Shown one piece after another: positions 8,501-12,838 of a stretch of DNA of 12,838 nucleotides. Source of the DNA: Candidatus Saccharimonadota bacterium (GTDB taxonomy: Bacteria > Eremiobacterota > Xenobia > Xenobiales > Xenobiaceae); assembly GCA_004554425.1 (NCBI GenBank), contig SFMI01000060.1, positions 1-12,838 of the forward strand, read 5' to 3'. Position 1 is the first letter of the stretch, and each line of letters opens with the position of its first letter. The notes under the pieces were generated by a model. It ran no database searches. It worked only from the letters and a program-made list of their open reading frames with translations, and was not told the origin of the DNA. Position numbers and translations under genes: made by a program.

Positions 8501-8968
8501 GCTTTGGTGGTACCTCAAGGCTTATTGAATAAATTAAATGGTTATGCTGAAGTTGAGCCTTTAGTTACTCACGATAAGAAAAAGATTGAGCAATTGGCTA
8601 TGCAAGCTGTAATAGAGATAGAGAAGCGCTTAGGTAATTGGCCTAAAGATGTGAGCTCAGCTAAGTGTGGCTACGATATTGAATCGGAAATTGTTGCTGG
8701 TTCAAAAAATGGAAAGAGCTTGCGCTTTATAGAAGTAAAAGGGCGTAGCTTAGGAGCAGCTACAGTTACTGTTTCTAAGAATGAAATTTTAACTGGCTTA
8801 AATAAGCCTGAGGAATTTATTTTGGCTATAGTCGAAGTAGATGGGGACAAGACTAAGACAGTTTATTTAAAGCGGCCTTTTGTCCAAGCTCCGGACGCTT
8901 CGGCAGCTAGTATCAATTACAATATAGACGATCTTTTGCTCCACGCAGAAATTGTCTATCAAGACTAA
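5552..8968 (+). CDS. SNF2-family helicase/ATPase with C-terminal DUF3883
   Basis: A DNA-dependent ATPase of superfamily 2, probably a translocase in an anti-phage operon. At 1138 residues, motif I is DDPGAGKT (96-103), motif II DEAH (197-200), motif III TATPH (234-238), motif V ATDAAGEGINLQ (529-540) and motif VI QRFGRIHRIGQ (559-569). Residues about 380-440 are an acidic linker, and about 905-975 are charged and probably coiled-coil. Residues about 1036-1112 are a DUF3883 (NOV_C) domain in which D1042 and E1061-x-K1063 (FIEVKGR) resemble a PD-(D/E)xK nuclease site. The part from LFKLVSEAYRI (43-53) onward matches DrmD-like helicases, but family members I know carry about 30-45 more residues before it; here they are missing or replaced. 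The TTG start is poorly supported. The methyltransferase follows after 9 nt. Family: sure; role in defence: inferred from neighbours. Confidence 0.9.
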   Translation: MPRLQTNTAQPLALIIFAEHNFKLADLEYKSKHSFTFQADSRLFKLVSEAYRIKLAYLFDPYAAVHTSTIEPLPHQISAVYQELLPRLPLHYVLADDPGAGKTIMTGLFVKELLLRGSLERCLIVSPGSLAEQWQEELASKFNLNFELLTNEKIQNCSSNIFDSLNFCIARLDQLARNSVLQNMLSQAKRWDLIVCDEAHKMAATVFGKKVYRTGRFKLGQLLRTLTTNFLLLTATPHNGKNKDFQLFMSLVDPDRFEGANHGLNIKKAPDVSDLMRRLVKEKLLKFDGTPLFPERKAHTVPYNLSQTEASLYEHVTEYVRCEFNRAEKLNDQCKNRVGFALTILQRRLASSPEAIYQSLSRRRQRLEEQLQEVLNERHAFDGAAGEKIADDYDEELSAVDLDDFEDNLSCSVSAAQSARELEAEIASLSSLEEEAKKLVYSGLDSKWTALSDLLQDKAEIFSSRHGHQEKLIIFTEHRDTLNYLQRKITNLIGNTDSVAIIAGGMSRSERRLAEERFKQEEQVYILLATDAAGEGINLQRAHLMINYDLPWNPNRLEQRFGRIHRIGQKKVCHLWNLVAQQTREGQVFERLLAKLEEEKAALGGQVFDILGKIDFDNKSLRQLLIEAIRQNGSAATEYSLKQIIDRSLETEKLQEIIQEQALTKDVLATEQVYAIKEDMERAEARKLQPYFIESFFAQAFAALKGQIRFIFKASERGRYEILHVPSEIYNWPKQDSKKIARHYKRICFEQKLVDIPSQVQAELVNLEHPLLQAVVNLSCQQWQNELDNGAILIDRYNESEDIKFLTYIEDTIVSGSQNADGSAQIVAKKFDFIEINSDGTICQAGYAPYLDYAEPSLAEKASVLNYIKTQSWLQKEPEKQAKEYALKEMAPQHLLEVKQQRDPMFYKIKREVEKRLNQEIRYYDGLSVQFAEDAKNGKENAESKLRYAEEQMQLLQARKEKRLQELAREAELSSVPPIIVSGALVVPQGLLNKLNGYAEVEPLVTHDKKKIEQLAMQAVIEIEKRLGNWPKDVSSAKCGYDIESEIVAGSKNGKSLRFIEVKGRSLGAATVTVSKNEILTGLNKPEEFILAIVEVDGDKTKTVYLKRPFVQAPDASAASINYNIDDLLLHAEIVYQD

Positions 8969-8971
8969 GGA
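8966..8971 (+). promoter_or_regulatory. Ribosome site overlapping the helicase stop
   Basis: TAAGGA contains both the helicase TAA stop and the AGGA ribosome site, 6 nt before the methyltransferase ATG. This points to translational coupling of the two genes. Confidence 0.6.
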
Positions 8972-8977
8972 TAGAGC

Positions 8978-11785
8978 ATGTACAAGAAAAAACTAATTGA
9001 GGTGGCTTTGCCTTTGGAAGCTATCAATAAAGCTTCTGCTCGAGAAAAATCGATTCGCCACGGCCATCCTTCCACACTCCATTTATGGTGGTCGCGTAAG
9101 CCTACTGCTACAGCTAGAGCGGTTATCTGGTCTAGTTTAGTTGACGACCCTTCAGAGCATCCGGAGCTTTTTCCCACTGAAAAAGCACAACAGCGAGAGC
9201 GGCAGCGTCTCTTTGCTATTTTGGAAAAGCTTGTGGAATGGGAAAATGCTAATAATCAAGAGGTTTTGCAAGAAGCTAAAGCCGAAATATTAAAATATAC
9301 CGAAAATAACCCGCCCGCTTTATTAGATCCTTTTGCTGGCGGCGGCTCTATTCCTTTAGAAGCTCAGCGCTTAGGTTTAGAAGCTCATGCTCACGACCTT
9401 AATCCTGTAGCTGTACTTATCAATAAAGCTATGATTGAAATTCCTCCGCGATTTTGTGGATTAGCTCCAGTTAATCCACAAAATCGCGGAGAAGGGCTGC
9501 TGCCTGGGGAGAAGGGCTGCTGCCTGGGGAGAAGGGCTGCTGCTAATCGCCGCAGCACCTTCTACGCTGGCGCTCAGGGCTTAGCCCAAGACGTCCGTTA
9601 TTATGGCCAATGGCTTAAAAATGAAGCCTTTAAACGTATAGGTCAACTCTATCCTAAAGTAAAATTGCCTTCCCAATATGGAGGCGGAGAAGCTACAGTT
9701 ATTGCCTGGATTTGGGCCCGCACCGTAAAATGTCCCAATCCCACTTGCGGTTGCCAAATGCCGCTAGTTAATAGTTTTATTCTCTCCAAGAAAAAAGATC
9801 GCGAAGCTTGGGTTGAACCAATTGTTGACGGTATAGCTATTACTTACCAAGTTCGTCAAGGTCTATGTCCTTTAGAAGGTACCGTCAATAGAAAAGGCGC
9901 CCGTTGTATTTGCTGCGGAGCCAACGTGCCCTTTGAACATATCCGGCAAGAGGGCCAAGCCGGTCGTTTAGGTTCTGCTTTAATGGCTGTAGTAGCTGAA
10001 GGCCCCAATGGCCGCTTATACTTAAATGCCGATGAAGAACAATTAAAAGCGGCAGAGGTAGCTAGACCTGAGGATATTCCCAGCGGAACTTTAAGCGGAA
10101 AATGCAGAGTTAATGTTTCCTTATATGGCTTTGATAGCATCACTGATCTTTTTACTAACCGCCAGCTAACAGCTTTAACAACTTTTAGCCAATTAGTAAA
10201 AAAAGTCCAACAACAAGCTGAAGCCGATGCTTTAGAAGTCGGTTGGGAAGATGATAAAACGCCGCTCAACAAAGGTGGCGTAGGTGCTTTGGCTTACGGT
10301 CAAGCTATTAGTGTTTATTTAGCCTTTTTAGTAGATAAATTAGCTGATCGTAGTTCATCTATTTGTAGTTGGGACAATGGGTATGTAAAAATTAGAAATA
10401 CATTTGGCCGCCAAGCTATTCCTATGTCTTGGGATTATGCCGAAGGTAATCCGTTTAGCGATTCTACTGGTTCTGTTGATAGTATTATAGGATGGATCAC
10501 TAAATGCTTGCTAACTTTACCTGCTGAAGCTTTTGGCGAAGCTAAACAGTGGAATGCGCAAAGTGATTGTGGCTTGCGTCAAATTATGCTTTCTACCGAT
10601 CCCCCTTATTACGACAATATCGGTTATGCTGATCTTTCCGACTATTTTTATATTTGGTTGCGCCAATCTTTGCGCTCTGTTTATCCTGAGATTTTCCGAA
10701 CCATGCTAGTTCCCAAAGCTGAAGAGCTAATTGCTACACCTTACCGCCATGAAAACAATAAAGCAAAAGCTAAAGCATTTTTTGAAGATGGTATGTTGCA
10801 AGCTTGCCGCCAGTTTTATCAATATGCCAGTGATACTCTGCCGGTAACTATTTATTATGCTTACAAACAGAGCGAAACTAAAGAGCAGGCAGGCCAAAAA
10901 GTCACCTCTTCCAGCGGCTGGGAAACTATGCTTTCAGCCATTATAAAAGCCGGCTTTGCTATTACCGGTACCTGGCCTATTAGTACAGAAATGGCCAACC
11001 GCTCAGTGGCTTCTGAAGCTAACGCTTTAGCTTCATCAATAGTATTGGTTTGCCGCAAGCGTTCTGCCGAAGCACCGACAATTAGTCGCCGCCGTTTTAT
11101 TACTGAGCTTAGTAATGAATTGCAACCAGCCTTAAAGAAGTTGCAAAGTAGCCAAATAGCGCCGGTAGACTTAGCTCAAGCGGCTATCGGCCCAGGTATG
11201 GCGGTTTATTCTAAATACAGCGCCGTTTTAGAAGCTGACGGTACGCCTGTAAGTGTGCGCAGCGCTTTGCAACTAATTAACCAAGAGCTTGACGCTTGCC
11301 TCAATGAACAGAGCGGCCAACTCGATTCGGCCAGCCGTTTTTGTGTAGATATTTACTCCCAATATGCCTTCAAAGAGCTGCCTTTTGGTGAAGCTGAAGT
11401 TTTAGCTAAAGCCAAAAATATTTCTACCGACAGCTTAATAAAAAACGGCGTTATTAAAGCTGAAAAAGGCAAAGTTTGCTTAGTAGATCGCTCGGCCATG
11501 GAGCTAAAAGTTAGCTCTAACGACTGTAGCTGGCTAATTTGCCAAAAGCTGGCCAAAGCTTTGCAAGAAGGCGGCATAATTCAATGTGCGCAAATTGTAG
11601 CTGCAAATGTGAAGGCAGTCAACGCTAAAGAGTTAGCTTACCGCCTTTACACTATTGCCGAACGCCAAGGCTGGAACCAAGACGCTTTAGCCTACAACTC
11701 TTTAATCATGTCTTGGTCACAAATTAGCGCTAAAGCCGACAGCTTGAGAAAACAATCTGAAGCCGAGCAAGGCACCATGTTTTAA
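8978..11785 (+). CDS. DUF1156 adenine-type DNA methyltransferase
   Basis: Probable N6-adenine DNA methylase that marks host DNA for the neighbouring helicase/ATPase; the target is unknown. At 935 residues, it begins with DUF1156 (about 5-100, with IRHGHPSTLHLWWSRKP at 26-42). Next come the SAM-binding motif I DPFAGGGSIP (117-126) and the catalytic DPPYYD (541-546), within a typical YADLSDYFYIWLR context. Cysteines C252, C257, C259 and C310, C312, C313 form a likely zinc ribbon. Residues about 165-195, between the conserved IPPRFCGLAPVNP and AGAQGLAQDVRYYGQW, are an atypical Gly/Arg/Cys-rich linker made by a perfect inverted repeat plus a 20-bp tandem repeat; the frame stays open only at the present copy number. 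The ATG follows the helicase stop by 9 nt, and the next gene starts 12 nt after its own stop. The two flanking genes are in the same orientation and form one operon. Confidence 0.92.
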   Translation: MYKKKLIEVALPLEAINKASAREKSIRHGHPSTLHLWWSRKPTATARAVIWSSLVDDPSEHPELFPTEKAQQRERQRLFAILEKLVEWENANNQEVLQEAKAEILKYTENNPPALLDPFAGGGSIPLEAQRLGLEAHAHDLNPVAVLINKAMIEIPPRFCGLAPVNPQNRGEGLLPGEKGCCLGRRAAANRRSTFYAGAQGLAQDVRYYGQWLKNEAFKRIGQLYPKVKLPSQYGGGEATVIAWIWARTVKCPNPTCGCQMPLVNSFILSKKKDREAWVEPIVDGIAITYQVRQGLCPLEGTVNRKGARCICCGANVPFEHIRQEGQAGRLGSALMAVVAEGPNGRLYLNADEEQLKAAEVARPEDIPSGTLSGKCRVNVSLYGFDSITDLFTNRQLTALTTFSQLVKKVQQQAEADALEVGWEDDKTPLNKGGVGALAYGQAISVYLAFLVDKLADRSSSICSWDNGYVKIRNTFGRQAIPMSWDYAEGNPFSDSTGSVDSIIGWITKCLLTLPAEAFGEAKQWNAQSDCGLRQIMLSTDPPYYDNIGYADLSDYFYIWLRQSLRSVYPEIFRTMLVPKAEELIATPYRHENNKAKAKAFFEDGMLQACRQFYQYASDTLPVTIYYAYKQSETKEQAGQKVTSSSGWETMLSAIIKAGFAITGTWPISTEMANRSVASEANALASSIVLVCRKRSAEAPTISRRRFITELSNELQPALKKLQSSQIAPVDLAQAAIGPGMAVYSKYSAVLEADGTPVSVRSALQLINQELDACLNEQSGQLDSASRFCVDIYSQYAFKELPFGEAEVLAKAKNISTDSLIKNGVIKAEKGKVCLVDRSAMELKVSSNDCSWLICQKLAKALQEGGIIQCAQIVAANVKAVNAKELAYRLYTIAERQGWNQDALAYNSLIMSWSQISAKADSLRKQSEAEQGTMF
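9444..9491. repeat. Perfect 20-bp inverted repeat inside the methyltransferase gene
   Basis: CTCCGCGATTTTGTGGATTA (9444-9463) and its exact reverse complement (9472-9491) are separated by 8 nt (GCTCCAGT). The left arm encodes the conserved IPPRFCGL region. The right arm encodes PQNRGE in the variable linker, so the right arm looks like an inverted copy of native sequence. No T-run follows, so it is not an intrinsic terminator. Confidence 0.95.
9488..9543. repeat. 20-bp tandem repeat, 2.8 copies, in coding sequence
   Basis: The unit GGAGAAGGGCTGCTGCCTGG occurs at 9488-9507 and 9508-9527 without a mismatch, then as a 16-nt partial copy at 9528-9543. It begins within the right arm of the inverted repeat. 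The three copies are read in three different frames of the methyltransferase ORF (G-E-G-L-L-P-G, then E-K-G-C-C-L-G, then R-R-A-A-A). No frame of the unit contains a stop. With one copy fewer, the frame meets TAA at 9544-9546. With one more, or two fewer, it meets TAG at 9582-9584. Confidence 0.95.
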
Positions 11786-11790
11786 AGGAG
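11784..11790 (+). promoter_or_regulatory. Ribosome site of the DUF499 gene
   Basis: AAAGGAG overlaps the methyltransferase TAA (11783-11785) and lies 7 nt before the ATG at 11798. It fixes this start and suggests coupling. Confidence 0.7.
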
Positions 11791-11797
11791 AGCAGCC

Positions 11798-12838
11798 ATG
11801 GAAAATAAAGAAGATAATAATGTAACTATTACCAAAGCTTTCGACATTATGCGCCCTATGTTGGCTGCTTTTGTGGCTCAAAGTCTAGAAGGAGTATACA
11901 CACAAAGCGGTTGGTGGTCTGTAGTTCTGGATATTTTAAGTCGTTCCAATTACAGTTTGCCAGCTACTGGAAAATATGCAGAATTAGTCGATTCTTTGGA
12001 TATGGCCGCTTGCTTACGAATTATAGACGTAAAGTGGGCAGATGTATTTAGACAAAAATTCGGGAGCAAAAAATATCGCTCTTATGTCAACGAATTGCTA
12101 GACGTTCGCAATGGCATTGCTCATCAAAACGGCAATCCCATGAAAGACGACGACATGGAACGAGCTCTAGATACCATGGCCAGAGTTTGTGAAGTTTTTG
12201 ATCAAGAAAGCGCTGAGCAAATCCGGGAAATTTTGCGCAATTTGCGATACAGAAATGTGCCCGAGCAAAAAGCCGTCCCTGAATCGCCAACTACCGAAGT
12301 TGAAAGTAAGGTTGCGGTAGTAAACAAAGCTGAAGGTGAAAAAGACAATATTGTTACCAGCAATTGTTTACCCAGCTGGCGAAACGTTATGGTACCTCAC
12401 CCAGACGTTGTGACCGGAAGATATAAAACTGCTGAATTTGCTGTCGATTTACAACAAATTGCCGACGGAGAAGGTGCTTTTGAGTACAGCGATCCGGTAA
12501 TGTTCTTTGAGCGAACTTATATTACCGAGAGTATGAAAAAGTTGCTGGTGCAAGCTCTCAAAAGAGTAACTGGACAAGATGGCGATCCCGTTATTCAGTT
12601 AAAAACAGCTTTTGGTGGGGGAAAAACTCACACCATGCTGGCCTTGTATCATATGTTACAAGGCAAAGTTTCTGCCGAAAAATTGCCTGTTTTAAAGCCT
12701 ATTTTAGAAGAAATTGGCTTAGACAAATTACCTAAAGTTAATGTAGCCGTTTTAGTAGGTACAGCTTTAAATCCAGCTAAGCCTAAACGTCCAACAGATA
12801 TTTCCGGCATTACTGTTAGAACTTTATGGGGCGAAATA
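11798..12838 (+). CDS. HEPN(Swt1)-DUF499 ATPase, N-terminal part
   Basis: The first 347 codons of a longer gene cut by the window edge. Residues about 10-135 are a helical Swt1-type HEPN domain with the motif R104-N-G-I-A-H109 (R-x4-H), the usual catalytic signature of HEPN ribonucleases. Residues about 150-190 are a Glu/Lys/Pro-rich linker. From LPSWRNVMVPHPDV (191-204) on, the sequence matches the start of DUF499 proteins, with the Walker A loop FGGGKTH (272-278) and the context TGRYKTAEFAVDL. DUF499 ATPases occur next to DUF1156 methylases in anti-phage loci. I infer that ATP hydrolysis controls the HEPN effector on sensing foreign DNA, perhaps through the helicase; this is not shown by the sequence. 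It begins 12 nt after the methyltransferase stop with a good AAAGGAG, so it is the third gene of the operon. Walker B and the C-terminal part lie outside the window. Confidence 0.88.
   Translation, partial: MENKEDNNVTITKAFDIMRPMLAAFVAQSLEGVYTQSGWWSVVLDILSRSNYSLPATGKYAELVDSLDMAACLRIIDVKWADVFRQKFGSKKYRSYVNELLDVRNGIAHQNGNPMKDDDMERALDTMARVCEVFDQESAEQIREILRNLRYRNVPEQKAVPESPTTEVESKVAVVNKAEGEKDNIVTSNCLPSWRNVMVPHPDVVTGRYKTAEFAVDLQQIADGEGAFEYSDPVMFFERTYITESMKKLLVQALKRVTGQDGDPVIQLKTAFGGGKTHTMLALYHMLQGKVSAEKLPVLKPILEEIGLDKLPKVNVAVLVGTALNPAKPKRPTDISGITVRTLWGEI

Noticed and set aside
9444..9491. Intrinsic terminator inside the methyltransferase gene
   Set aside because: The stem is strong, but no T-run follows on either strand and the ORF continues with conserved motifs.
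9856..10272. Minus-strand ORF of 138 codons
   Set aside because: Antisense to the conserved zinc-ribbon region of the methyltransferase; no independent support.

Overview
The window comes from a diderm (Gram-negative-type) bacterium. It carries lptD, for outer-membrane lipopolysaccharide assembly, and lnt, for the last step of lipoprotein maturation. The genes are AT-leaning, with Ala mostly GCT and Leu mostly TTA/TTG, and TTG start codons appear. The LptD is divergent, with a long Ser/Asn-rich N-terminus, so this is probably not a proteobacterium. I cannot name the phylum from the sequence.

Left part (1-3131, minus strand): a lipoprotein gene is followed by lptD, which runs off the left edge. 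The lipoprotein ORF ends early, but a protein-like continuation sits in the neighbouring frame, so its 3' end looks frameshifted. Middle (3132-5551): a divergent promoter region, then lnt on the plus strand, then about 520 bp without a convincing gene. That stretch holds an unusual density of stem-loops, including a nested inverted repeat of about 110 bp.

Right part (5552 to the right edge, plus strand): a tight three-gene operon with gaps of 9 and 12 nt. It encodes an SNF2-type helicase with a C-terminal DUF3883, a DUF1156 adenine-type DNA methyltransferase, and a HEPN(Swt1)-DUF499 ATPase that is cut by the window edge. This helicase-methylase-ATPase arrangement matches anti-phage cassettes of the Hma/DISARM-like kind. 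The likely division of labour is self/non-self marking by the methylase, with DNA translocation and effector action by the helicase and the ATPase/HEPN protein.

The most notable observation is inside the methyltransferase gene. A perfect 20-bp inverted repeat is directly followed by 2.8 copies of a 20-bp tandem repeat. Because 20 is not a multiple of 3, gain or loss of one copy would truncate the enzyme at about residue 183-196. The locus therefore has the form of an ON/OFF phase-variable defence methylase. The helicase ORF also appears to lack the first 30-45 residues usual for its family, and it starts right next to the stem-loop-rich block.
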